DNA from: Verrucomicrobiota bacterium
GTDB taxonomy: Bacteria > Verrucomicrobiota > Verrucomicrobiia > Limisphaerales > UBA8199
Length of the DNA stretch: 52,384 bases
Assembly (NCBI GenBank): GCA_003176045.1
Contig: PSRM01000164.1
Coordinates: forward strand, 1-52,384
Direction: 5' to 3'
Of the stretch, positions 41,888 through 51,547 are shown in pieces. The notes beneath the pieces were generated by a model. It ran no database searches, was not told where the DNA came from, and saw only the letters and a program-made list of their open reading frames with translations. Every line of letters starts with the position of its first letter. Position 1 is the first letter of the stretch. The position numbers and the translations under genes are program-made.

Positions 41888-42063
41888 CGGGGTCAGATCT
41901 CGGCATTTGACATTTAAGCTATGAAATTTGGTTTGGGTACGAGAGACGAGAATTGGCTCATTCAAGTCGGCCAGGCCACGCCAGGGGAAAAGGCAGGGGA
42001 AAAGGGGTCGAAAAGATAACATGGGTAGTCAGGTGCGGGAAAACCCAGTACACCTGACACCCA
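41888..42063 (+). other. non-coding left end of IS110 element
   Basis: 176 nt preceding the transposase, starting at a GGGGTCAGATCTCGGCATTT motif. A strong hairpin GTCAGGTG (42028-42035) / CACCTGAC (42051-42058) lies directly before the start codon. IS110 elements encode a structured guide (bridge) RNA in such non-coding ends; this region could hold it. Element ends are not determined, since IS110 lacks terminal inverted repeats. Confidence 0.4.
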
Positions 42064-43200
42064 ATGAACAATAACAAAGCCAAGAAAACCGCAAAACAAA
42101 CCAAAACGCAAGCCCCCGGCCACAGGCCGGAAGCCAAGGCCAAGACGATCAAGCTCGGCGTAGACGTCCACCTGGATCGCTATGTCGTAGTGCGGATCAT
42201 CGAGGGTGGCACACCGCAACCACCGCAACGCTTCACGCCGCCTGAGTTTATGCTGTGGGTGGCCAAACAACTGACAATGGCGGAGAGGGTCTTTAGCTGC
42301 TATGAGGCTGGCCCGTTTGGCTACAGTCTGCATCGGAAGCTGGAGAGGATGGGGGTGAGCAATTACCTGGTGCGGCCACGCGACTGGGATGAGTACGGTA
42401 AGAAGGTCAAAACCGACAAACGCGACGCCAAGCAACTGGCGCTGCACCTGGACCGTTACGTCAATGGCAACCACGACGCGTTCTGCGTTGTGCGCGTGCC
42501 TACCCCGGAGCAGGAACAGGCGCGCAGCATTTCGCGGCAACGAGAGAGTTTCCAAAACGAGCGGCTGCGCCTGGCGGCACAGGGACGCAGTCACGCGCTC
42601 TACTACGGCGAGCACCTCCAGGGCGAATGGTGGCGGGAGGACGTTTGGAAAACTTCGGCCGCGCAACTTCCCGCCATCGTGGTCAACCTGCTGGAGCCTT
42701 TGCGCCGGCTCATCGCGGCATTGGAGGTTGAACTCAAGACACGGACGCAGGAAGTGCAAGCCGCCGCGCCAGCTGAACTTCCTGTCGGCCTGGGAAAGTT
42801 GACCAGCGAAATTCTGGACCGGGAAGTGGCTGATTGGCAGCGATTCAGCAACCGGCGCCAGGTCGCCAGCTACACGGGCTTATGTCCCCGCGAGGACAGC
42901 TCCAGCGATCGGCGCTTCCAAGGCTCGATCAATAAGCACGGTAACCGGCGGCTGCGGCCGGTGCTGGTGGAATGCCTGTGGCGGCTGAGCGTGTTTCAGC
43001 CCGAGTATCGCGCCGTCAAGAAGTGGCGGCCCGAGCTCCTAAATCCCAAGACCAGCAAGCCTCGACGCAAGAAGATCATCGTAGCGATGGCGCGAGCTTT
43101 CGCGGTGGATTGGTGGCGGGTGCGCACCGGACGCTGTAGGGCGCAGGATTTGGGCTTTCGACTTCAACCCGCCACGGTAGCCAAGGGCGCCAAGAAATAA
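42064..43200 (+). CDS. IS110-family transposase
   Basis: A 378-aa DEDD/serine-type recombinase of the IS110 group, apparently full length and without frameshift. N-terminal RuvC-like landmarks are KLGVDVHLDRYVV, FSCYEAGPFGYSLHRKL, NYLVRPRDWDEYGKKVKTDKRDAKQLA. The C-terminal Transposase_20 part has LPVGLGKLTSEILDREVADW, RRQVASYTGLCPREDSSSDRRFQGSINKHGNRRLRP. The Lys/Gln-rich N-terminus (1-28) is an extension. It is probably still mobile or recently active. Confidence 0.93.
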   Translation: MNNNKAKKTAKQTKTQAPGHRPEAKAKTIKLGVDVHLDRYVVVRIIEGGTPQPPQRFTPPEFMLWVAKQLTMAERVFSCYEAGPFGYSLHRKLERMGVSNYLVRPRDWDEYGKKVKTDKRDAKQLALHLDRYVNGNHDAFCVVRVPTPEQEQARSISRQRESFQNERLRLAAQGRSHALYYGEHLQGEWWREDVWKTSAAQLPAIVVNLLEPLRRLIAALEVELKTRTQEVQAAAPAELPVGLGKLTSEILDREVADWQRFSNRRQVASYTGLCPREDSSSDRRFQGSINKHGNRRLRPVLVECLWRLSVFQPEYRAVKKWRPELLNPKTSKPRRKKIIVAMARAFAVDWWRVRTGRCRAQDLGFRLQPATVAKGAKK

Positions 43201-43936
43201 TCCACGATATGCCACTACTAATATGCAGAAATGAACAATGATTTTCGCTGAGACATTTTGGAGCGTAGCGGGACCCCCGTTTTAAAGATTGGGTTCCGCG
43301 CGCTTCTCTGGCCGATCTTGGAAACGATACGATGTGCGCCCTCAGTGGTTGCACGGATAGCAGGTAAAGCCAGGTCATTGAAACCTGAGCCCTGCCAGAG
43401 AAGGCGAGCCAAACTGTTCGACAGCGCAAGACAGAGATTACGGAACTTGGAATTTATGGATAGACTCATTTGTTATTCCAATGCGAGTTGCCGGGAAAAT
43501 GGGCCGTGGCTCTGCGCGGCTTTCCCAAATTCGTGGCTGGTTGGTTTTCGAACGATGAGTTTTTCGCTTTGGCCGTGGCTTGCAGAGGCATCCCAGCAAA
43601 AACCCGGTCCGCGCATTAGCCCAGACCGGGCGGGATGCAATCAATGCAATCCACGGACGGTTCGGTGCTCGGGTTGCACTCCTGCAGAGCCCTATCCCCC
43701 GAACCGCAGGCCCAAACTAGCACGACCGAAATGAAGAAACCAAAAAAGAAATAAAAACTGTCCCGCGCTTGACACTTCTACCCATAGCAGGGGTCAGACC
43801 ATAGCTTGGGCTGTTTTTGAATTGACGAGGCGTCCATGACGTTGTACGCCGTAGTCCACACCAACTTTAGACCGCGCTTGCCACATCTACGAATCTCCCA
43901 AAAAGCCGCCCACGCTCTTCGCTGTCTTTCTTTCAT
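43201..43936. other. 736-bp stretch without a supported gene
   Basis: Right flank of the IS110 element. Plus-strand frame 43258-43734 has no recognisable domain and unusual Pro/Arg/Cys-rich composition. A GGGGTCAGAC motif at about 43788-43798 resembles the one before the transposase. Probably decayed mobile sequence. Confidence 0.5.
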
Positions 43937-44098
43937 GCAATGGGGTCACGTCTTCACATTTCATGCAATGCATTTGCAATGGGGTCACGTCTTCACACAT
44001 GTCACAAATGAACAATTGCGGCAGCTTTGCCCTTCCCGCCAAAGGGCTGGGGATCGCTGGATCGGGAATCAAAATGTGGAAAGTGAAGACCTGACCCG
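43937..44098. mobile_element. remnant of a small mobile element with GGGGTCA ends
   Basis: A 22-nt sequence (GCAATGGGGTCACGTCTTCA...) is directly duplicated at 43937-43958 and 43976-43997. An inverted, related end AAAGTGAAGACCTGACCC is at 44080-44097. No transposase remains inside; it looks like a MITE-like or RAYT-type end pair. Confidence 0.55.
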
Positions 44099-44141
44099 AC
44101 TACGTGCTTACCGCGCCGTATTCTTACACGAGCTTTGAGCG

Positions 44142-44531
44142 ATGCGAACAATAGTCCTCGCAGGTGTCGCCGTTGGCTGCGCCACCATGCTGATCCTACT
44201 CCTCTGTGGCATCCCACACCCACGCAAATCAAAGCCACGTGCCGCCGATCCCCTGAATGTGACGGGTATCCACTTGGGTTTGGCCGGGGATGCGTGTGAG
44301 GCGTACCGCCGACTTATCGGGACCTGGCCCTCGAACGTGGCAGCGCTGACCGGAGTAATATTTGTAAAGGACACTAACGTGTTCACGGATGGCTGGGGGC
44401 ACGCGCTGGTTCTGAGAGCGTGGCCGAGTGTCACGAACCAAATGTGGTTGTTAAGCTACGGCGCCGACGGTGTCCCAGGCGGTGAAGGGTCAAACGCCGA
44501 CATCGTCTACACGCTCACCGCGGGTCCGTGA
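44142..44531 (+). CDS. type II secretion pseudopilin G-like protein, orphan
   Basis: A 129-aa protein with one N-terminal helix (TIVLAGVAVGCATMLILLLCG) and a C-terminal domain like the T2SS GspG globular end: TNVFTDGWGHALVLRAWP and LLSYGADGVPGGEGSNADIVY (the calcium-loop region D/E-rich GADGxPGGEGxxADI). The prepilin cleavage motif is not evident, and no secretion genes are nearby. Many Verrucomicrobia carry such solitary proteins. Confidence 0.75.
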   Translation: MRTIVLAGVAVGCATMLILLLCGIPHPRKSKPRAADPLNVTGIHLGLAGDACEAYRRLIGTWPSNVAALTGVIFVKDTNVFTDGWGHALVLRAWPSVTNQMWLLSYGADGVPGGEGSNADIVYTLTAGP

Positions 44532-45131
44532 AGGTGCCAAGGTGCCGTTCTCACTTGCGTTCGGTTAAGTCGGTTAAGTGTCGGTGCTCACTATTTACAC
44601 TTTGATTGACTGCCTCCAATTTCCGAGCGAGGACAGTTGACGGCCGGCACCAAATAGGCTTAAACAGATTCCGTGCGAGAGCCCTCACTTTTTCAACTCT
44701 TGCACAATACCCCGAAATCATTCGGTGTCGCCGCGCTCACATCGTACCGGTGGCGGTGCCCGGACGTTCCACATTCCACACTGCCATCGTAAAGTCGGAT
44801 TTGCGGTTAATCCGGCAAACGATGGCCGCACTGGCGTCAAGGGCCGATGATCTGACGCATGGCTGGCTCCTCCCTGTCTCTTTTCCGACATTCGTGTAAA
44901 CGGTTTTTCCTCCAGTAACCGCCCGGTGGAAACCTATTTGCCAGCCCCGATGCGTAAGTCATTGCAAATCAACGCTCCTTGAATTTTGGCACAGCCAAAG
45001 CTTAAGGCCACCAAACCCACAGCGCGGAAAGAGCGTATGGCAGTGTGGAGAAACGGCAGGGCGAAACTCTGTGGGAGAGCACAAGAGGTCTGTTGGAAAC
45101 ATGGCCATGCATTGCTCCTGACGTTGGAGCC
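44532..45131. other. 600-bp stretch without a supported gene
   Basis: It contains a short GGTTAAGTCGGTTAAGTG iteration at about 44566-44582. Frame 44606-44899 (+) shows no domain. No RNA gene or promoter was identified. Confidence 0.45.
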
Positions 45132-45590
45132 ATGAACGCGAGAACTAAAAAAACTTCGCGGAAGCTTCTGCCCCCGCTGAGAACGCTGGAGCGCTTAGCG
45201 CGCCAGGAAGGCTACAGGCCCGGCCACGTTGGCCGGCGACTGGGGCTCCGGGGCTGGGAGCTGCGCCGCAAATTCCACCGGTCCTTTCACTGCTGCCCGG
45301 AGGCGTGGCTTCAGGCGCTGCGGCTGCGCGACGTCGAAGCGCTTCTGGCCAGGGGCGAGTTGGAGAAAAACGCATTGGATACCACCCATTTCAAACACCT
45401 CTCCAGTTTCAGCCGCTGGTTGAAGCTTCATCGCCACCCCGCAGCCTTCCCCGCTGCCGGTAAAGATGCGGCGATTCGAGCAGTCGCAACCTTAATCGAA
45501 ACGCCGTTCTTCCGGCAAACCACCGCACTGTTAAGTCAGCCTAACTCAGCCAAACTCACTCAAAACCCGCTGCTCCAAGCTCAAAAATGA
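45132..45590 (+). CDS. AraC-type helix-turn-helix protein
   Basis: 152 aa from ATG 45132 (MNARTKKTSRKLL). The core (about 20-110) follows an AraC/XylS DNA-binding domain with two HTH motifs: GHVGRRLGLRGWELRRKFHRSFHCCPEAWLQALRLRDVEALLARG and the degenerate second HTH TTHFKHLSSFSRWLKLH. No ligand-binding domain, so it is a stand-alone DNA-binding unit. The nearest downstream genes are pflBA, 730 bp away. Confidence 0.75.
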   Translation: MNARTKKTSRKLLPPLRTLERLARQEGYRPGHVGRRLGLRGWELRRKFHRSFHCCPEAWLQALRLRDVEALLARGELEKNALDTTHFKHLSSFSRWLKLHRHPAAFPAAGKDAAIRAVATLIETPFFRQTTALLSQPNSAKLTQNPLLQAQK

Positions 45591-46202
45591 TGGCCCCCTC
45601 CCCCCCCAGCTCAAGCAGCAGGCTCGAACTGAGAGGCTCGGGTTCAGTCTCCCGCCCAACCGCAATTCCACCGCAAAACCACCGCAAACCAACCGCAACT
45701 CAACCGAATATCCTTCGGCGAATTTGCACCTGTTTGCAGCCGTTTACGCTCATTTGCACCTAATTGCGCCAAAAAAATCTCATTTAAAATTTTTGACTTG
45801 TCGTTCATACCCCAGCCACTCCCCGCAACCTGAGCCCTGAACCCTGAACCCTCGCTTAATCGTTCCATGATTCCATCATTCCAACATTCCATCACTCCCG
45901 TTCCCGACAGTTGACACCTGACACCTGACACCTGACATTGTGATCTCCAACATCCCACAGCAGTCCACAGCAGTGTACAGCAGTCATCAAGCACGACCCC
46001 CCCGCCCCCTTTCGATCTCCTTAATCTTTGAAGTCGAGATTCAATCCCCAGGACGCCATTCCGTCTCTAGGGGTCGGCCCAACCCACGGTGCCGGCCGCC
46101 CGCTGGCGCAAAGGCAGGCGCGCACGGAGCAGCCGCATTTTCAGGCAGATTCGCAATGCCGCTCAATAGCCGCAGCACCGGCAAAAGGCGTTTATCCGGG
46201 CT
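45591..46202. repeat. mosaic of short iterated repeats upstream of pflB
   Basis: Blocks in order: ACCGCAA-type units (about 45660-45705), GTTTGCACC/ATTTGCACC units (45726-45770), CCCTGAACCCTGAACCC (45835-45852), ATTCCATCATTCCAACATTCC (45870-45892), ACACCTGACACCTGACACC (45911-45937) and CAGCAGTCCACAGCAGTG (45958-45985). Frames across this stretch are repeat-derived. Confidence 0.7.
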
Positions 46203-46218
46203 TGGCACACTCCTAGCA
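46203..46218 (+). promoter_or_regulatory. sigma54-type promoter upstream of pflB
   Basis: TGGCACACTCCTAGCA matches TGGCAC-N5-TTGCA with one mismatch and the required GG-to-GC spacing of 12. It lies about 106 bp before the pflB ATG, outside coding sequence. Confidence 0.45.
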
Positions 46219-46249
46219 AATGAACAGGTGTGAGTTTGACCCAGGCGGT

Positions 46250-46266
46250 ATTTGTTGGCAACAAAT
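46250..46266. promoter_or_regulatory. perfect dyad operator candidate before pflB
   Basis: ATTTGTTGGCAACAAAT is an exact 8-bp inverted repeat around one base, between the sigma54-like site and the gene. It is a likely binding site for a dimeric repressor or activator; the protein is unknown. Confidence 0.5.
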
Positions 46267-46323
46267 TCCCGGAGGTCCGTTTGGCGTTTGCCCAGATTCT
46301 TCGGAACGCTTCAAGTCACCATT

Positions 46324-48711
46324 ATGAAAACCGCAACAGCAACTCCGCCAAAAACCAGGGCGGCACCTAAGACTACACCCAAGGCCACGCCCAAAACGGC
46401 ACCGAAAGCGGCGCCCGCAGCGACCTCCGGGGCGGCGCCGAAAGCGGCGCCCAAAGCGGCAGGAAACGGCTCAGCCAAAACGGCCAGTAACGACCCATGG
46501 CGCGGGTTCAAACCGGGGCTGTGGCAGCAGACCATCAGCGTCCGTTGGTTCATCCAGCAACACTACACGCCTTATGATGACGACGGGTCCTTTTTGGCAG
46601 GACCGACCGAGCGGACGCGGCGGATTTGGAAGCGGCTGGAGGAACTGTTTGTCGAGGAACGAAAGAAGGGGGTGTTGGCCATTTCGCTGGTGCCCAGTTC
46701 CATCACCGCGCACGCGCCCGGCTACATTGATCGCGAGAACGAGGTCATTGTGGGCTTGCAAACGGATGCCCCGCTCAAGCGCGCCATCATGCCCAATGGC
46801 GGCCTGCGCATGGTGCTCAACTCGCTCAAGGCTTACGGTGTCGAGCCTGATCCCGCCGTGGTCGAAACGTTCACCAAGTACCGGAAAACGCATAATGACG
46901 GGGTTTTCGACGGTTACACAGCCGACATCCGGAACTGCCGCAGCTCGCACGTTCTGACAGGGCTGCCGGATGCTTATGGACGCGGACGCATCATCGGGGA
47001 CTACCGGCGAGTTGCGCTCTACGGTGTGAGTCGCCTGATCAAACATAAGGAAGTGGAGAAGGCCGCGCTCGATAAAGAGATGTCCACCGAGGACATCATC
47101 CGCGACCGGGAAGAGTTGAGCGAACAGACCCGCGCGCTGAAGGAATTACTGGCGATGGCCAAAAGCTACGGGTTCGATATCTCCGAGCCGGCCAGCAACG
47201 CGAAGGAAGCCGTGCAATGGCTCTACTTCGGCTACCTCGCCGCCGTGAAGGAACAAAATGGGGCGGCGATGTCGCTGGGACGCACCTCGACATTCCTGGA
47301 TATCTATTTCGAGCGCGATCTGAAAGAAGGTACGCTGAACGAGAGCCAGGCGCAGGAGATCATTGACGATTTCATCATCAAGTTGCGCATCATCCGGTTC
47401 CTGCGCACACCGGAGTACGACGACTTGTTCGCGGGCGATCCGACCTGGGTGACCGAGTCCATTGGCGGCATGGGCGACGATGGCCGCCCGCTGGTGACGA
47501 AGAGCAGCTTCCGTTTCCTGCAAACACTCTACAACCTCGGCCCCGCGCCGGAGCCCAACCTCACCATCTGGTATTCGCCACGGCTGCCGGAGAACTTCCG
47601 CCGCTTCGCGGCGAAGGTGGCCATTGACACCAGCGCCTTGCAGTTCGAGAGCGACAACCTGATGCGCAACGTCTGGGGCGACGATGGCGCGATTGCCTGC
47701 TGCGTTTCGCCGATGCTCGTGGGCAAGCAAATGCAATTCTTCGGCGCGCGCGCCAACCTGGCCAAGTGCCTTCTCTACGCCATCAACGGCGGACGTGACG
47801 AGATCAGCGGCAAGCAAATCGGGCCGGTCACCGAACCAGTGAAAGGCGATTACCTGGATTTCTACGATGTCGTCGAGAAGTTCGAGGCGATGATGACGTG
47901 GCTAGCGGGCGTGTACGTGAACGCGATGAACGTGATTCACTACATGCACGACAAATACTCCTACGAGCGCATCGAGATGGCCCTGCACGATTATGCGCCG
48001 GTGCGCACGATGGCCTTTGGCATCGCCGGCCTCTCAGTGGTGGCCGACAGCTTATCGGCAATCCGTTACGCGCGCGTCAAGGTCGAGCGCGACGAGACCG
48101 GGTTGGTCGTTGATTATCACATTGAAGGCGATTTCCCCAAATTCGGCAACAATGACAACCGCGTGGATCAACTGGCGGCCACGCTGGTGTCGCTGTTCAT
48201 GGGCAAGCTGCGCAAATACCCCACCTATCGCAATGCGCTGCACACCCAATCCGTCCTGACCATTACCTCGAACGTGGTCTATGGCAAGAACACGGGCCAC
48301 ACTCCCGATGGACGCCGCAAGGGCGAGCCTTTTGCGCCGGGCGCCAATCCCATGCATGGCCGTGATACGCATGGGATCATGGCTTCGGCGGCGTCCGTCG
48401 CCAAAATTCCTTATCGGGACGCGGCAGACGGCATTTCGCTGACGGCGACGATGGTTCCGGAAGGCTTGGGCCGCACGCCGGAGGACCAGGTGGTGAATCT
48501 GGTCGGCATTCTGGACGCGTTCTTCGGCGCGAACGGCTATCACGCCAACATGAACGTTTTGAATCGCGACATGCTCCTCGACGCGATGGATCACCCTGAG
48601 AAATATCCGCAGTTAACCATCCGCGTCTCGGGTTACGCGGTGAATTTCGTGCGCCTGACGCGTGAGCAGCAGTTGGATGTGATCAACCGCACGTTCCACG
48701 GCAAGACCTGA
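46324..48711 (+). CDS. pflB: formate C-acetyltransferase (pyruvate formate-lyase)
   Basis: A 795-aa glycyl-radical enzyme that splits pyruvate to acetyl-CoA and formate in anaerobic metabolism. Active-site Cys459-Cys460 in IACCVSPM and radical Gly770 in RVSGYAVNF are both intact. The first about 50 residues are an unusual Ala/Lys/Pro/Thr repeat ([17 protein letters not shown]), absent from typical PflB (about 760 aa). The ATG at 46324 is chosen; GGAGGT at 46271-46276 is too far from it, and a TTG at 46288 is possible. pflA follows immediately. Confidence 0.95.
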   Translation: MKTATATPPKTRAAPKTTPKATPKTAPKAAPAATSGAAPKAAPKAAGNGSAKTASNDPWRGFKPGLWQQTISVRWFIQQHYTPYDDDGSFLAGPTERTRRIWKRLEELFVEERKKGVLAISLVPSSITAHAPGYIDRENEVIVGLQTDAPLKRAIMPNGGLRMVLNSLKAYGVEPDPAVVETFTKYRKTHNDGVFDGYTADIRNCRSSHVLTGLPDAYGRGRIIGDYRRVALYGVSRLIKHKEVEKAALDKEMSTEDIIRDREELSEQTRALKELLAMAKSYGFDISEPASNAKEAVQWLYFGYLAAVKEQNGAAMSLGRTSTFLDIYFERDLKEGTLNESQAQEIIDDFIIKLRIIRFLRTPEYDDLFAGDPTWVTESIGGMGDDGRPLVTKSSFRFLQTLYNLGPAPEPNLTIWYSPRLPENFRRFAAKVAIDTSALQFESDNLMRNVWGDDGAIACCVSPMLVGKQMQFFGARANLAKCLLYAINGGRDEISGKQIGPVTEPVKGDYLDFYDVVEKFEAMMTWLAGVYVNAMNVIHYMHDKYSYERIEMALHDYAPVRTMAFGIAGLSVVADSLSAIRYARVKVERDETGLVVDYHIEGDFPKFGNNDNRVDQLAATLVSLFMGKLRKYPTYRNALHTQSVLTITSNVVYGKNTGHTPDGRRKGEPFAPGANPMHGRDTHGIMASAASVAKIPYRDAADGISLTATMVPEGLGRTPEDQVVNLVGILDAFFGANGYHANMNVLNRDMLLDAMDHPEKYPQLTIRVSGYAVNFVRLTREQQLDVINRTFHGKT

Positions 48712-48715
48712 TGTG

Positions 48716-49558
48716 ATGATGGCGGTGGATTCCAGCCCCGAAGTCCCCCTGATCGCCAGCCCGTACGACCTGCGGGTTTCTTTGGGCGAAAAGGCCACCG
48801 AGACGGACATTCGGACAGCTCTCGAGACAGGCGAATGTGGTTTCGTTCACTCGTTCACCACCGGCTCGACCGTGGACGGGCCCGGAGTGCGCGTCGTGGC
48901 TTGGCTGACAGGTTGCCAGTTCCGCTGCCAGTATTGCCACAATCCCGACACTTGGAAGATGACCAACGGCATGCCCGTGAGCCTCGATCGGGCGATCGAA
49001 ACCATCGGCAAGTATCGGATCAGCCTGCAGGTGATGAACGGCGGCGTCACGATCAGCGGGGGCGAGCCGCTCATGCAACATCGGTTCGTGCTGAACGTCT
49101 TTGCCGGCGCGCGCAAAATGGGCGTCCACACTGCGCTCGACAGCAATGGCTACCTGGGCGAGCGCCTGAGTGACGAGGACCTCGGCCTGGTTGATCTGGT
49201 GTTGCTGGACATTAAGGCGGTCTCCAGCGATCTGCACCGGCGCGTCACCGGCATGGACAATGAACCCGTGCTGGCGTTCGCGCGGCGCCTGGCGGAATTG
49301 CACAGGCCCATTTGGGTGCGCTTCGTGTTCGTTCCCGGTCTCACCGACGATGTGGAGGAAGTCGAGCGGGTGGCGAAGTTTGCCGCGGGCTTGGGCAACG
49401 TCCAGCGCGTGGACGTGCTGCCGTTCCATCAAATGGGCCGGTTCAAATGGGAGAAACTGAATATGGACTACCCCTTGCGCGATACGAAGCCTCCGTCACC
49501 AGAAGCAACCATGAACGCAGTCGCCCGCTTTCGCGCGGCGGGGCTGAATGCGCACTAA
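48716..49558 (+). CDS. pflA: pyruvate formate-lyase-activating enzyme
   Basis: A 280-aa radical SAM enzyme that installs the glycyl radical on PflB. The CxxxCxxC cluster is in GCQFRCQYCHNPDTW; the GGEPLMQ SAM segment and LDIKAVSSDLHRRVTG follow. The about 40-residue N-terminal extension before VHSFTTGSTVDGPGVR is longer than in E. coli PflA. The start is ATG 48716 (or 48719, or GTG 48713), 5 bp after the pflB stop, so it is in the same operon. Confidence 0.95.
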   Translation: MMAVDSSPEVPLIASPYDLRVSLGEKATETDIRTALETGECGFVHSFTTGSTVDGPGVRVVAWLTGCQFRCQYCHNPDTWKMTNGMPVSLDRAIETIGKYRISLQVMNGGVTISGGEPLMQHRFVLNVFAGARKMGVHTALDSNGYLGERLSDEDLGLVDLVLLDIKAVSSDLHRRVTGMDNEPVLAFARRLAELHRPIWVRFVFVPGLTDDVEEVERVAKFAAGLGNVQRVDVLPFHQMGRFKWEKLNMDYPLRDTKPPSPEATMNAVARFRAAGLNAH

Positions 49559-49906
49559 GGTGAGGTTAAATCGTTAAAAAAGTTAAAACGTTAAAACGTT
49601 AAAACGGCGATGAATTCGAACGTTTTCCTCAAAATGACAGGCCATTCACTCTGCTGCACTGAGAGGGCCTTTTTCATCCGTACAACAATGATGCAACTTC
49701 GCGCATTTAGAGCAAGAAACCCGGTGCAAACAGAGAACGCGGTTTCCTCATTTAACCATTTAACTTATTTAACCTATTTAACTCTTGGGTGCGGCTTCGC
49801 CGCACTGGATTCATCCGTGTTTATCCGTGGTTAAAATTTCTTTTCCCTCAATCCCAAGTCTTCCACCCGCAATAAATCGTAACAAACATTCAAAACACCC
49901 ATTCTT
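49559..49906. other. 348-bp spacer with repeats and a hairpin
   Basis: TTAAAACG units (about 49562-49604) and TTTAACC/TTTAACT units (49750-49784) are followed by a hairpin GTGCGGC-TTC-GCCGCAC at 49789-49805 and then the ATCCGTGTTTATCCGTGG iteration. No gene. The hairpin lacks a U-tract but may end the pfl transcript. Confidence 0.55.
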
Positions 49907-51526
49907 ATGAGCAATACAAACTCAAACGATGAGCGCGTCCTGTCCCAGGCCTTGCCTGGCGAGGCGGCGCTGCCATCTGACATCAATCGCCGGGCTTTCC
50001 TCATGCGCAACGCTGTCATCGGCGCGGCGGCTGTGATGACCGGCACGACCTGGACGCCCGAAGCGCGGGCGCGGCAGGCCGCCAAGGAAGCTGCGGCAAA
50101 ATCTCCGCTGAATTGCAGCACCATGTCGCCGGATTTGGACGTGGTGAAAAAGTCCAAGGCTCCAGTCATGACCATCCTGGAGGAGTTTTACAAAGTTGGC
50201 CCCGGGCCATCCAGTTCGCACACGATCGGACCGATGCGTATCACATACGATTTCTATCAGCGCTGCACGAAACTGCCCGCCGACCAACTGGCGCAGGCGA
50301 CCGGTCTCAAGGTCCACCTGTTCGGCAGCCTCAGCGCGACCGGCAAAGGCCACGGCACCGAGCGCGCGTCGTTGGCAGGGCTAATTGGCAAGGAGCCGGC
50401 CACCGTTGATCCGCTTTTCCTGGACGAGATGAAGGAGAAGCCGGACCAGTCTTATCCTCTCAAGCTCGGCGAGAAGACCTTCAACCTGTCGCTGGCAGAC
50501 ATCATCTACGATTCACCCAAAGGCGATTTTCCCCATCCGAATACCATGACCTGCAAACTCATGGGAGGCGATAAACCGGTTTATGAGCTCGAGTATTACT
50601 CTCCTGGCGGCGGGTTCTATGAGTGGAAAGGATACACGCCACCGAAGAAAGGGCAGCCGAAATATCCGTACGCAACGATGAAGGAACTTCGCCAGCACGC
50701 GGAAAAGAACAATTTGTCCATCGCAGAAGTCATCATGGCCAACGAGATCGCCGTGTCGGGCAAGACGGAAGAACAGATCAACGCTTTCCTGGATAAGATC
50801 GCAGCCGCCATGCTCGCGACCGTGAAGGCGGGCCTTGCCGTGAAAGAAGGCGTCCTCCCCGGCCCAATCAAACTACATTCGAAGGCGGCGACCGTTTGGG
50901 AGCGGGCGCAGGATGACAAATACGAGGCCGACCGCGCTGTGGCGTTGCTGTCCGCGTGCGCGCTGGCTGCGTCGGAAGAAAATGCGCGCGGCCATTTGGT
51001 CATCACCGCGCCCACAGGCGGTTCGGCAGGCGTGATGCCTGCGATTGTCTATGCGCTGGTCGAAACTAAACGCAAGCTGCCGCAGGAAAAAATTCGCCAG
51101 GGCCTCTTAGGCGGCGCGGCAATCGGCTACTTGTGCAAGCACAACGCCACGCTTTCCGGCGCCGAAGGTGGTTGCCAGTCCGAAATCGGCGTGGCTTCAG
51201 CGATGTCCGCCGCGTTCATTGCCTCGGCCCTGGACGCCCCGCCCGTGGCGACGGAGAACGCGGCTGAATCCGCCCTCGAGCATCATCTCGGTATGACCTG
51301 CGATCCAGTCGCCGGCTATGTGCAAGTTCCGTGCATCGAACGTTGCGCGTTTGGCGCAGTGAAGGCCTGGACCGCGTACATGATTGCCACGAACGAGATC
51401 GCATCGCGGCATCGGGTGGACCTCGACACAACCATCAAAACGCTCGCCGATACCGGCAAAGACATGAGCGCGAAATATAAGGAAACCAGCGAGGCCGGTT
51501 TGGCGGCGAACCTGGTGCTGTGCTGA
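49907..51526 (+). CDS. sdaA: L-serine dehydratase (4Fe-4S), with Tat signal peptide
   Basis: 539 aa. The catalytic part (about 88-539) is a single-chain beta-alpha iron-sulfur serine dehydratase: GPGPSSSHTIGPM, TAPTGGSAGVMPAIV, SGAEGGCQSEIGVA and CDPVAGYVQVPCIERCAFG. These supply three cluster cysteines, and the chain ends in ...NLVLC, so a C-terminal Cys could be the fourth ligand as in the Legionella enzyme. Unusually it begins with a twin-arginine signal (NRRAFLMRNAVIGAAAVM, R28-R29), absent from cytosolic SdaA. It would deaminate serine to pyruvate outside the cytoplasm if exported. It precedes an MFS transporter by 21 bp. Confidence 0.93.
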   Translation: MSNTNSNDERVLSQALPGEAALPSDINRRAFLMRNAVIGAAAVMTGTTWTPEARARQAAKEAAAKSPLNCSTMSPDLDVVKKSKAPVMTILEEFYKVGPGPSSSHTIGPMRITYDFYQRCTKLPADQLAQATGLKVHLFGSLSATGKGHGTERASLAGLIGKEPATVDPLFLDEMKEKPDQSYPLKLGEKTFNLSLADIIYDSPKGDFPHPNTMTCKLMGGDKPVYELEYYSPGGGFYEWKGYTPPKKGQPKYPYATMKELRQHAEKNNLSIAEVIMANEIAVSGKTEEQINAFLDKIAAAMLATVKAGLAVKEGVLPGPIKLHSKAATVWERAQDDKYEADRAVALLSACALAASEENARGHLVITAPTGGSAGVMPAIVYALVETKRKLPQEKIRQGLLGGAAIGYLCKHNATLSGAEGGCQSEIGVASAMSAAFIASALDAPPVATENAAESALEHHLGMTCDPVAGYVQVPCIERCAFGAVKAWTAYMIATNEIASRHRVDLDTTIKTLADTGKDMSAKYKETSEAGLAANLVLC

Positions 51527-51547
51527 GCCCGTAACTCAGTTAACCCC

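Noticed and set aside
43258-43734. 158-codon plus-strand frame after the IS110 transposase
   Set aside because: No recognisable domain, odd composition, and position in decayed mobile sequence.
45644-45994. 116-codon minus-strand frame upstream of pflB
   Set aside because: Every segment corresponds to a short iterated intergenic repeat; no protein-like region remains.
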